A DNA stretch of 5,966 bases from DATGSF01 sp035302865 (GCA_035302865.1 DATGSF010000017.1:1-5966); one strand, 5' to 3'; counted from the first letter of the stretch, positions 1-5,966 are shown. Program-made: numbers and translations. Notes: a model not told the origin generated them from the sequence alone.

Positions 1-593
1 TAATCATTCGAAGTTTTATCGCCATCTAAGTAATTTTTTAAAACACGGATTGGTCTAAAATCATTAGATAATTGAAAATCTAAAACAGGATCGTGAATTT
101 CTTTATTTTGAACTCTTTTTAGGTATTCCTTGGGACTCATTTTATCAGCATAGGTATGATAATTAGGAATTCTACCACCAAAAATAATTCCTTTAAGATT
201 TAAATCTTCACATAAGTCTTTCCTATAATCATACAGTCGTCTTCCTAATCGCAATCCCCTATATTCAGGTTTTATGAAAATATCAATACCATATAAGATT
301 TGTCCATTGGGGCTATGGGTATTAAAACTATAGTTGCCGGTTATTTCCTTATAACTATGGTTTTTTGAAGCTAATTCTTCGGGAACAATTATTGATAAAG
401 CACAGCCAGCTAATTCACCATTAACTTTTAAAACAACTTGACCAGCAGGAAAAAGTTCTAATAAATGCTTAATTTCATCATGTTTCCATGCAGGATCAGG
501 CAATGGCTTATATACTCTATCCATGGTTTCTTTTAAACTTTGATAATCTTTTAAGTTTAAAAATTCTAAAGTGATATTGTTTATTTTTTCCAT
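1..593 (-). CDS. GNAT acetyltransferase domain, N-terminal part of a probable GNAT/carbon-nitrogen hydrolase fusion (partial)
   Basis: The reading frame opens with ATG at 593 and stays open for 197 codons to the left edge, so the 3' end is missing. The translation begins MEKINNITLEFLNLKDYQSL. A GNAT acetyl-CoA-binding motif is visible at residues 104-121, with the core YRGLRLGRR at 111-119; R112 and G117 fit the R/Q-x-x-G-x-G/A pattern, with Arg115 where the third position is often Gly. It is followed by FGGRIPNYHTYAD (138-150). These blocks, together with YKEITGNYSFNTH (81-93) and the DPVLDFQLSNDF stretch (168-179), match my memory of Bacteroidota proteins of roughly 500 residues in which this domain precedes a nitrilase-type carbon-nitrogen hydrolase. 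The hydrolase part, with its Glu-Lys-Cys triad, would lie outside the window. The acceptor substrate is unknown. The gene is divergent from the MoxR gene. No Shine-Dalgarno is seen, which is normal in this phylum. The GNAT call is firm; the fusion is inferred. Confidence 0.85.
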   Translation of the reverse strand, partial: MEKINNITLEFLNLKDYQSLKETMDRVYKPLPDPAWKHDEIKHLLELFPAGQVVLKVNGELAGCALSIIVPEELASKNHSYKEITGNYSFNTHSPNGQILYGIDIFIKPEYRGLRLGRRLYDYRKDLCEDLNLKGIIFGGRIPNYHTYADKMSPKEYLKRVQNKEIHDPVLDFQLSNDFRPIRVLKNYLDGDKTSND

Positions 594-670
594 TATATTT
601 GAAGTGTCGTATAATAAAGATCGTATTTTTAAAACATAGAATCTTAATTTTTATTTAGATTCGAACAGTT

Positions 671-678
671 CAAAATTA
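671..678 (-). promoter_or_regulatory. candidate Bacteroidota -7 element for the GNAT gene
   Basis: On the minus strand this reads TAATTTTG, a full match to the TAnnTTTG -7 consensus of Bacteroidota housekeeping promoters. It lies 77 nt before the GNAT start. No clear TTG-type -33 element is visible at the expected distance, and in AT-rich DNA such a match can arise by chance. Confidence 0.33.
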
Positions 679-743
679 GTAAATATTAGTTTAGAATGCT
701 TATATCTATTCTTTAAAAAATAGTATGATTAAAAAAAATTGCT

Positions 744-751
744 TTACTTTG
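744..751 (+). promoter_or_regulatory. candidate -7 element for the MoxR gene
   Basis: The sequence TTACTTTG differs at one position from TAnnTTTG and follows an A-rich tract (731-738). It ends 7 nt before the ATG at 759, so a transcript starting here would have almost no leader. No good -33 TTG is seen. No Shine-Dalgarno precedes the start codon, which would fit a nearly leaderless mRNA. Confidence 0.3.
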
Positions 752-758
752 ATAGAAT

Positions 759-1715
759 ATGAATACAGAATATAAAGAAATTGAATTGGCTAAAAGTTTA
801 ACGCAGAAGTACAAACAACTAAAAGATGTTATTGCTAAAGTGATTATTGGGCAAGAAGATGTAATTGAAAAATTATTTATCAGCATTTTATGTAATAATC
901 ATAGTTTATTAGTTGGTGTTCCGGGTTTAGCTAAAACCTTGCTAGTTAAATCCCTTTCTGATGTTTTAGATTTAAGTTTTAATCGTATTCAATTCACACC
1001 CGATCTAATGCCAAGTGATATTACAGGAAGTGAAATATTAGATGAAAATCGTAAGTTTAAATTTATAAAAGGACCTTTGTTTTCCAATATTATATTAGCA
1101 GATGAAATAAACAGAACACCTCCAAAAACGCAAGCAGCTTTATTAGAAGCTATGCAAGAGAAATCTGTTACTGCAGCTGGTGTAAATTATATCTTGCCAC
1201 GTCCTTTCTTTGTATTAGCAACGCAAAATCCAATTGAACAAGAGGGAACCTATCCTCTTCCTGAAGCACAATTAGATCGTTTTATGTTTCATATTCCCGT
1301 GGAATATCCTAGTGAAAAAGAAGAAGTGGCAATAGTAATGGAAACTACTAAAAATCAGAAGATTACACTGGAAAAAATAATGGGAGAAACGGAAATATTA
1401 CATTTTCAAGATTTAGTAAAAGAAGTGCCTGTTACTGACTCTTTAGTTCAATTTGCGGTTTCTTTAGTAAGAAAATCAAGACCAATCCCTGGAAATACAT
1501 TTGCAGAGGAGTTTATTTCCTGGGGTGCAGGACCTAGGGCATCTCAAAATTTAATATTAGCAGCTAAGGCACATGCTTTATTACATGGGAAATATGCACC
1601 AGATCAGGAAGATGTTTTAAAAATGGCTCCAGATATTTTAAGACATAGAATTTTATTTAATTATAAAGCTCAAGCAAAAGGTGTTGATATCCAAAGTTAT
1701 TTAAACCAAATATAA
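759..1715 (+). CDS. MoxR-type AAA+ ATPase
   Basis: Cytoplasmic AAA+ ATPase of the MoxR class (AAA_3 core plus AAA lid), 318 residues, the usual length. Visible motifs in order: a helical N-terminus, Walker A GVPGLAKT at 53-60, the MoxR signature FTPDLMPSDITGSE at 79-92, Walker B IILADE at 111-116 with D115 and E116, NRTPPKTQAALLEAMQE at 118-134, sensor 1 ATQN at 154-157, the arginine-finger region LDR at 172-174, and a sensor 2 GPR at 258-260 in the lid. All catalytic residues are present, so it should hydrolyse ATP. MoxR proteins act as chaperones, typically remodelling partners that carry VWA domains and often encoded beside DUF58 genes; no such partner is in the window. A 113-residue gene follows after 10 nt, suggesting one transcript. 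The start is the first ATG, with no Shine-Dalgarno. The family is certain; the client is unknown. Confidence 0.96.
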   Translation: MNTEYKEIELAKSLTQKYKQLKDVIAKVIIGQEDVIEKLFISILCNNHSLLVGVPGLAKTLLVKSLSDVLDLSFNRIQFTPDLMPSDITGSEILDENRKFKFIKGPLFSNIILADEINRTPPKTQAALLEAMQEKSVTAAGVNYILPRPFFVLATQNPIEQEGTYPLPEAQLDRFMFHIPVEYPSEKEEVAIVMETTKNQKITLEKIMGETEILHFQDLVKEVPVTDSLVQFAVSLVRKSRPIPGNTFAEEFISWGAGPRASQNLILAAKAHALLHGKYAPDQEDVLKMAPDILRHRILFNYKAQAKGVDIQSYLNQI

Positions 1716-1725
1716 AGTTTCAAAC

Positions 1726-2067
1726 ATGAATCAAGAGTTGAATTTGGAACAAAGGTGGCACTTTTTAAATCTTATGTTACAGGAAAGATTTAATAAAAAA
1801 CCAGATATGGAGGCAATTCTATACCTCATTGGTATTAATGAATATAGAGGACGGATGCCAAAATATAAATTTTCAAAAGAGGAAAAGCAAGACTTAATGC
1901 ATATTGCTGTATGTACGGTATTAAGTTTAGGTGGATATTATAAATTCTCTTTCTATGATCAAGATGGTTGGCCTCATTTTGAAGAGGTAAATAAAGTGCC
2001 CTTAAACACTATGAAAGAACAAGAGGAGCTTTTAAAGGCTTATATACTTGAGTATTTTGATATGTAA
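1726..2067 (+). CDS. conserved-looking small protein of unknown function, cotranscribed with MoxR
   Basis: A 113-residue soluble, acidic-leaning protein with no signal peptide or membrane segment. I cannot assign a function. The pattern resembles an uncharacterised Bacteroidota family I recall only loosely: an N-terminal MNQELNLEQRW, the block AILYLIGINEY at 30-40, LMHIAVCTVLSLGGYY at 57-72, and DQDGWPHFE at 78-86. The well-spaced aromatic and Gly residues (GGYYKF, DGWPHF) suggest a compact mixed alpha/beta fold. Start choice: the ATG lies 10 nt behind the MoxR stop and gives the full-length frame; the upstream bases AAAGTTTCAAAC hold no Shine-Dalgarno, so translation may rely on re-initiation after the MoxR gene. 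The close spacing makes a shared role with the ATPase possible but not shown. It converges on the barrel gene, whose end lies 64 nt further on. Confidence 0.85.
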   Translation: MNQELNLEQRWHFLNLMLQERFNKKPDMEAILYLIGINEYRGRMPKYKFSKEEKQDLMHIAVCTVLSLGGYYKFSFYDQDGWPHFEEVNKVPLNTMKEQEELLKAYILEYFDM

Positions 2068-2089
2068 TACCTCTTTAAAGTTGTTATTT

Positions 2090-2110
2090 TAAACATATTG
2101 AGAATGTTTA
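2090..2110. terminator. weak inverted repeat between convergent genes, possible terminator
   Basis: TAAACAT at 2090-2096 and ATGTTTA at 2104-2110 form a perfect 7-bp AT-rich stem around a 7-nt loop, midway between the convergent gene ends. There is no adjacent U-tract on either side. On the plus strand a second, 5-bp stem (AATAG 2124-2128, CTATT 2132-2136) is followed by CC and six T's at 2139-2144 and could be the actual stop for the MoxR transcript. Both stems are weak. Confidence 0.3.
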
Positions 2111-2131
2111 CTATCATGTAAATAATAGTTC

Positions 2132-3358
2132 CTATTCCTTTTTTAATCCAAATGCATATTTAAATTGTAATTGAATATAATTTCTATTTACTTTTTTCAT
2201 TGAACTTGTGTTGTTTATATTATTTAAGCCTTGTCTATAAGAAAGACCTGCTTTAAGATTTTTACTTAAATCCAATTCCGTTTGTGCTTTTATCCCCCAA
2301 TCAGTATTAGGAATTAATCCAATTGTCCCATCCGTTTGAAATGCATAAAAGTTAAATTGATTTTCATTTTGCTTATAATTCATCAAATGTTGGATATCTG
2401 GTCCTGTGCTTATACTTAAAACATCTGTTAAACGATAACCTATTGAAGGACTAAATTCCATATAAAAAGTATTAACATTATATATATGATTAAATGCCGA
2501 CCGTTTTATTGCATTTTTTATTGGGATTGCAGAGGTTGGTACATGACTCACCGATGTGGGAAGTCCAACTACTTGATTAGAGTTATCGCTAAATACCATA
2601 CCTACACTTCCTTCTATATATAATTTGTCTGAGATGTTTTGTCTGGCATTTAATGCTAAAGAATAACCAGCTTGTTGATTACCGTATTGAATTCCTGCAT
2701 TTACACCTAAAGAAAAATTTGGAAGTTTATTATTTTCTTTAAAATACTGATTCTGCATGGATTCAGAATAATAGGGATTATAATCGTCATTTTGAGCTAA
2801 ATTTTTACTGATAGCCTGTTCTGTTTTGGTGCCTTTATTATCAAGGAGTTCTTTAGCATCCCATGTTTCATCCTTAAAAGGTGTTTGATGAGCATACTTA
2901 TGATTATTATTCGAATTTTCGTCGTTTGAATAATGGAGATCTGAATGAAAATCGTGTTTGTTTTTTATGTTATGTTGAACGATATGGTTTTTATTTCTTT
3001 GTTGATTTATTTGTGGCTCTATAATTTTATTTTCTTTACTATCTTGAATTTTTGTTTTTTCTTGTTCCAGCATTTCTTTGGAAAAACTTTCCTTTTCTTT
3101 CAAATTTTCTTGGTTTAAAACCATGGAAGGATTGTTTATTAAGTTATCAGTATTTGAAATTTTATTTTTAATACCAAAGTTCCAAATAGCAAAAGCTATT
3201 AAAGCTGCAGCAGCTGTCCATATCCATGGAAGAAATGCTTTTTTACTATTTTTAGTGTTTATTCTACCAGCAATATTCTCCCATTGAGGAATACTTTGTA
3301 TCTTTCCTCCTTTTTCTAATTTCTCTTTTATTTTAGCATCAAAATCTCTAATATCCAT
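2132..3358 (-). CDS. putative membrane anti-sigma factor with C-terminal outer-membrane-barrel-like domain
   Basis: A 408-residue protein encoded 1 nt behind the ECF sigma gene. Seen in the sequence: a 41-residue charged N-terminus with the motif IPQWENI (23-29), which resembles the short P-x-x-W segments of Bacteroidota sigma-linked membrane proteins; one transmembrane helix at about 42-62, preceded by KK (inside-positive); a polar linker from about 65 to 210 rich in Asn, Lys, Gln, Glu and His; and from about 212 a series of amphipathic beta-strands (FSLGVNAGIQYG, YSLALNARQNI, LYIEGSVGMVF, FYMEFSPSIGYRL, LKAGLSYRQGL, YIQLQFKYAFGL) like the OMP_b-brl / PorT-type barrel domain. The last residues are KKE rather than the C-terminal aromatic of classical barrels. 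By analogy it should hold the sigma factor at the membrane and respond to an envelope signal; this is inference. There is no cleavable signal peptide, so the helix is probably an anchor. Confidence 0.87.
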   Translation of the reverse strand: MDIRDFDAKIKEKLEKGGKIQSIPQWENIAGRINTKNSKKAFLPWIWTAAAALIAFAIWNFGIKNKISNTDNLINNPSMVLNQENLKEKESFSKEMLEQEKTKIQDSKENKIIEPQINQQRNKNHIVQHNIKNKHDFHSDLHYSNDENSNNNHKYAHQTPFKDETWDAKELLDNKGTKTEQAISKNLAQNDDYNPYYSESMQNQYFKENNKLPNFSLGVNAGIQYGNQQAGYSLALNARQNISDKLYIEGSVGMVFSDNSNQVVGLPTSVSHVPTSAIPIKNAIKRSAFNHIYNVNTFYMEFSPSIGYRLTDVLSISTGPDIQHLMNYKQNENQFNFYAFQTDGTIGLIPNTDWGIKAQTELDLSKNLKAGLSYRQGLNNINNTSSMKKVNRNYIQLQFKYAFGLKKE

Positions 3359-3359
3359 A

Positions 3360-3920
3360 TTAATTTTCCTCCTTATTCATAGATTTTATTTTTGCTTGCA
3401 ATATTTTTCTAGCATTATTTACATGCCATTGTGAAGTTCCTTCGCTAATTCCTAATTTTTGTGCTATTTCTCTATGGGAAAAGCCTTCCATAATGAATAA
3501 ATTAAACACTAATTGTGTGGTTTCTGGTAAGCTGTGAATCATATTTAAAAGGTCATCATAAGCTATTTTATCAATAGCATTTTCGTGTATAGTAAAATAT
3601 ACATTTTCAGTATAATCATCTGTTCCTACTGTTTTCTTCTGTTGTTGAACTCTTTTACTTTTTAAATGATCCAAACATGTATTCACCATTATTCTTCGCA
3701 TCCACCCTTCAAAAGAACCCTTATTGGAATAGCTTTTTATATTATTAAATATTTTTATAAATCCATCATTTGTTAATTGCTCGGCATCTGTATAGCATTT
3801 TGTATAGCGTATGCAAACCCTATAGAATAAATTATATTTATCCATATAAAGTATTTTTTGGAATTTTTCTTTTCCTGCAATACAACCTGCTATTATTTCT
3901 TCTTCCGAATATTTAGACAT
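3360..3920 (-). CDS. ECF-type RNA polymerase sigma factor
   Basis: A 186-residue extracytoplasmic-function sigma-70 factor, typical in length. Region 2 spans about 24-92 (IRYTKCYTDAEQLTNDGF at 37-54, then KGSFEGWMRRIMVNTCLDHL at 67-86), covering core binding and -10 recognition. A variable linker runs to about 118. Region 4 spans about 122-177 with the -35-binding helix-turn-helix HREIAQKLGISEGTSQWHV at 149-167. The phrase GISEGTS-WHVNNARK is characteristic of Bacteroidota ECF factors. There is no N-terminal extension or C-terminal sensory domain, so control probably comes from the following membrane protein, 1 nt away. The upstream 100 nt hold no Shine-Dalgarno and no convincing promoter; ECF factors often activate their own transcription, but that cannot be shown here. 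The region 2.2 stretch reads AEQLTNDGF where AEDxxQDGF-like forms are more usual, a minor variation. The family call is firm; the target genes are unknown. Confidence 0.96.
   Translation of the reverse strand: MSKYSEEEIIAGCIAGKEKFQKILYMDKYNLFYRVCIRYTKCYTDAEQLTNDGFIKIFNNIKSYSNKGSFEGWMRRIMVNTCLDHLKSKRVQQQKKTVGTDDYTENVYFTIHENAIDKIAYDDLLNMIHSLPETTQLVFNLFIMEGFSHREIAQKLGISEGTSQWHVNNARKILQAKIKSMNKEEN
3368..3374 (-). promoter_or_regulatory. strong Shine-Dalgarno site for the membrane anti-sigma gene, inside the sigma gene
   Basis: On the minus strand AAGGAGG lies 9 nt before the ATG at 3358. It overlaps the last codons of the sigma gene (Asn-Lys-Glu-Glu-Asn-stop). It is the only strong Shine-Dalgarno seen before a start codon in the window, which supports this start and suggests that the second gene is translated efficiently relative to the sigma factor. 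Confidence 0.7.
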
Positions 3921-4020
3921 AATTTAATGTCAGTACAATAAATTTAATTTAAATGTTTGAAACTTAAAAATTATGCCCTCTTAAAGATAAGACGAATACA
4001 ATTCTTAATTCTTGGGTAAT

Positions 4021-5004
4021 TTAGAGGAATATTTCTATGAAAGTTCCTGAAGAAGTAGCACACCATAATTTAGAAGCATCATCTGTTCCTAAACTTAATA
4101 TATTTTCTCCTTTTAAATCAGGAAACCGGAATGCGGTTTTATTTTTCCATCCATCTTTTGTATAAAGCAAGATCCCTTCATCACAAGCAATAAACCCCTC
4201 CTTATCATTTAACATAAAAATTGCGTTCATGCGCAACTTTTTTTGCAGTACTTTTGTTCCATTTCTTATTTTAAGCCAATTATCCATATTGGCATCACGT
4301 TCCCAAATAGAACCTTCACTTCCAATTATAAACTCTTTATTTTCACGTTTAAAATAATCAATAAAGTGGTCTCCTTTAATACTATAATTTTCTTCCCATT
4401 CCACTCCTGCATTCTTTGTTTCAAGAACTATTCCATATCCTAAAATAATACCTTTTGGGTAATCATCAAAATTAATTTTATTTAATTCATGATCAAAACT
4501 ATCTTCAATTGAAATATTTCCTTCAAAATCATAATTGAATAATTTTCCATTATGAAAAGCTAATCCGCTGACTATCCAATAATTATTTGGTGTATAGGCT
4601 ATATCATTCATTGCCTCCCAATAGGGTTGATTCATATGTAACCATTGACTTTCAATAGGGCTCTTTTTTACAATATTGCCATCCATTCCCACGACAATAA
4701 CTTCTTGATTTGTAGTGTTTTCTGTTATACCATGAAATGATTTATTTCTTTGTGTAGAAATTGATTCTAATTCCCAACCTATTAATGCATTGTATTTTAA
4801 AATAACACCTTTATTAAAACGCTCTCCGCCCACTGCAAGGAGTCCGTCACCTGTATTCTTAATTTTATAAATACTTGTATAATCCCAAGCATAACCGTCA
4901 TGTATAACATATTCCCATGGCAAGGAATCTTTTTTATTACATGCTTGAAATGAACAAAAGAAACAGATTAATAAGATATAAAAATAGGAAATGCGAAAAC
5001 TCAT
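4021..5004 (-). CDS. exported lipoprotein with Ycf48/BNR-like beta-propeller repeats
   Basis: A 327-residue protein. Residues 1-22 form a lipoprotein signal: Arg4, a hydrophobic stretch YFYILLICFFCSF, then FQAC with the predicted lipidated Cys22. The -3 and -2 residues (Phe, Gln) are atypical for a lipobox, but the overall form is good. The mature part carries repeated G-x-I-x-x-x(5-10)-W blades like those of Ycf48-type or BNR propellers: VVGMDGNIVKKS with W121 (104-121), LGYGIVLETKNAGVEW (188-203), IGSEGSIWERDANMDNW (227-243), ACDEGILLYTKDGW (273-286) and CATSSGTFIEI (315-325). Such repeats form a beta-propeller used for protein binding; no catalytic residues are evident. It is probably anchored in the outer membrane; the CNKKDS residues after the cysteine are not a clear surface-export signal. 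The start overlaps the upstream stop by 4 nt (ATGA), implying translational coupling to the secreted protein gene. Its specific role is unknown. Confidence 0.85.
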   Translation of the reverse strand: MSFRISYFYILLICFFCSFQACNKKDSLPWEYVIHDGYAWDYTSIYKIKNTGDGLLAVGGERFNKGVILKYNALIGWELESISTQRNKSFHGITENTTNQEVIVVGMDGNIVKKSPIESQWLHMNQPYWEAMNDIAYTPNNYWIVSGLAFHNGKLFNYDFEGNISIEDSFDHELNKINFDDYPKGIILGYGIVLETKNAGVEWEENYSIKGDHFIDYFKRENKEFIIGSEGSIWERDANMDNWLKIRNGTKVLQKKLRMNAIFMLNDKEGFIACDEGILLYTKDGWKNKTAFRFPDLKGENILSLGTDDASKLWCATSSGTFIEIFL

Positions 5005-5966
5005 TTTTTAATAAGAATTATTTCAGAATATTTGTTTTTATTATTATAAGCCAAAATATGATGTAATTCTTCTCCATCTTTAATTGTAATATCAGCAGTA
5101 TTAGGTGGTTCATTTCCTTCATTTATTGCCTCAATTCTGATACTTGTCTTTTCATTGCTTATAGGAATAATAACGCGCTTCGGTTTTTTTTCTAAAGTAT
5201 AATTATCTAAAACTTTATTATTATTAATATACAAGTTTACTTTATCGTAATCTATTTTACCACCATCCCAGATAAAGAAAGAAATTGTATCATTTTTAAT
5301 TTTAATTTCTATATTTTTTCCTTCGGTAATTTCTTCTTGCACAGGTTGTGCTTGTGCCTCTCTTTGTTTTTTTCTTTCTTCTCTTGCAGCGGCAAAGGCC
5401 TCTCTTTGTTCTTGGTCCTTAAAGTGGCTTCTTAATTTAGCATGTGCTTCTATACCTCTCGGAGAACCTATTCTTTTTACATTCCCTTTTTCAGAAGGAG
5501 TATTAGTTTGTAAAGAAGCTTTTTCTTCCCTTGGTTCTTGTAACAAACGCTTTATTTGATCAGCATGTATAAAAGTTAAAGTCCCTCCGGCACAATAAGA
5601 TTGATGTAAATCAGTTCTAGTTACAAGTTTACCCTTTAATTCATCCTGTTTTTCAGTGTAAAATACTTCTGCTTGTAATAAGCAAATAGTGGCTTTGCTT
5701 TTGAAACCATTATTGCTAAGTAGTTCTACTTCTTTAATGATAAATTTATTTTCTGAAGGGACTCTCTTCACCGTAACTGTAGCCATAACAGCATTATTAG
5801 GCTTAGAAGCTTCATAAGTATAAGCAAAACCTCCCCAAGTATCAGTGCTAATTGCTTCTAGCTCCAATTTATAATTGAACAACTCTCCTCCTTTTACGCC
5901 CATATATCCTTCTAGTTCAACAGATTGTGCGTAAGAAGCAGAGTTGTTTTTAAAAGAAATAAAAAA
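5001..5966 (-). CDS. secreted two-domain protein of unknown function (5'-partial)
   Basis: The frame remains open beyond the first internal ATG at 5903 to the right edge, adding 21 codons that read FFISFKNNSASYAQSVELEG. This looks like the end of a signal peptide with cleavage near ASYA-QS, so the Met at 5903 is internal and the true start is off the window. Numbering from that Met: residues 1-115 look like a beta-rich domain (KGGELFNYKLELEAIS, FAYTYEAS, FIIKEVELLSNNG) with Cys74 and Cys104, which could form a disulfide. Residues 118-195 are a charged, helical, Ala/Arg/Glu/Gln-rich linker (REAFAAAREERKKQREAQAQ at 167-186). Residues 196-300 form a beta-sandwich-like domain with KVNLYINNNKVLDNYTL (221-237), NEGNEPPNTADITIKDGEE (261-279) and a last strand IILIKK. 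The PPNTA block recurs in many Bacteroidota exported proteins as I recall them. No enzymatic motif is seen. The stop overlaps the lipoprotein start, so the two are probably coexpressed. Confidence 0.85.
   Translation of the reverse strand, partial: FFISFKNNSASYAQSVELEGYMGVKGGELFNYKLELEAISTDTWGGFAYTYEASKPNNAVMATVTVKRVPSENKFIIKEVELLSNNGFKSKATICLLQAEVFYTEKQDELKGKLVTRTDLHQSYCAGGTLTFIHADQIKRLLQEPREEKASLQTNTPSEKGNVKRIGSPRGIEAHAKLRSHFKDQEQREAFAAAREERKKQREAQAQPVQEEITEGKNIEIKIKNDTISFFIWDGGKIDYDKVNLYINNNKVLDNYTLEKKPKRVIIPISNEKTSIRIEAINEGNEPPNTADITIKDGEELHHILAYNNKNKYSEIILIKK

Noticed and set aside
659..667. GTTCGAATC on the minus strand, resembling a tRNA T-loop
   Set aside because: The bases on either side do not form the 5-bp T-stem beyond the G-C pair, and no acceptor, D or anticodon arm is found around it.
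3078..3287. 69-codon open frame on the plus strand
   Set aside because: It lies antisense within the membrane anti-sigma gene, where the transmembrane and linker codons yield a hydrophobic shadow; it has no start signal or recognisable product.
4000..4015. Imperfect inverted repeat around AATTAAGAATT behind the lipoprotein gene as a terminator
   Set aside because: The stem is 4 bp plus mismatched flanks, all AT, with no following U-tract.
3921..4020. TATCTTTA on the minus strand (about 3982-3989) as a -7 promoter element for the sigma gene
   Set aside because: It lacks the final G of TAnnTTTG, and the only nearby TTG is about 9 nt upstream, too close for a -33 element.
4243..4443. 66-codon open frame on the plus strand
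   Set aside because: It is antisense inside the lipoprotein gene, and its Phe/Ile/Ser-rich composition is that expected from the opposite strand of AT-rich coding DNA.

Overview
The window reads as chromosomal DNA from a member of the Bacteroidota, probably flavobacteria-like, although family and genus cannot be fixed by eye. The evidence is the strongly AT-rich base composition, the mostly missing Shine-Dalgarno sites, and the gene content. That content includes a GNAT domain of the type that opens the Bacteroidota GNAT/carbon-nitrogen hydrolase fusion, an ECF sigma factor followed by a one-helix membrane protein with an outer-membrane-barrel-like C-terminus, a Ycf48-like propeller lipoprotein, and a secreted protein with a PPNTA-type beta-sandwich. 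No rRNA, tRNA, CRISPR array, insertion sequence, attachment site or origin was seen. No gene-free stretch exceeds 300 bases; the longest, 594-758, is a divergent promoter region.

Layout. (1) 1-593, minus: 5' part of a GNAT/carbon-nitrogen hydrolase gene, cut by the left edge. (2) 594-758: divergent intergenic region with one candidate Bacteroidota-type -7 element facing each way. (3) 759-2067, plus: a two-gene unit, a MoxR-type AAA+ ATPase and a 113-residue uncharacterised protein 10 nt behind it. (4) 2068-2131: short convergent region with a weak inverted repeat. (5) 3920-2132, minus: ECF sigma factor, then after 1 nt a putative membrane anti-sigma/barrel protein whose start is preceded by a strong AAGGAGG site lying inside the sigma gene. 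(6) 3921-4020: 100 nt upstream of the sigma gene, without a convincing promoter. (7) 5966-4021, minus: a secreted two-domain protein, open at the right edge so its true start is outside the window, overlapping by 4 nt a Ycf48-like lipoprotein.

How the genes may work together. The sigma/membrane-protein pair is the best candidate for an integrated system: the second gene has a short cytoplasmic tail, one transmembrane helix, a long polar linker and a predicted beta-barrel-like domain, so it could pass an envelope signal to the sigma factor. The secreted protein and the lipoprotein are translationally coupled and both exported, so they may act together at the cell surface or in the periplasm, but no function can be read from them. 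The MoxR gene is probably a chaperone-like ATPase; its usual DUF58/VWA partners are not next to it here. Most of this looks like ordinary accessory chromosome of this phylum; nothing proves a wholly new system.
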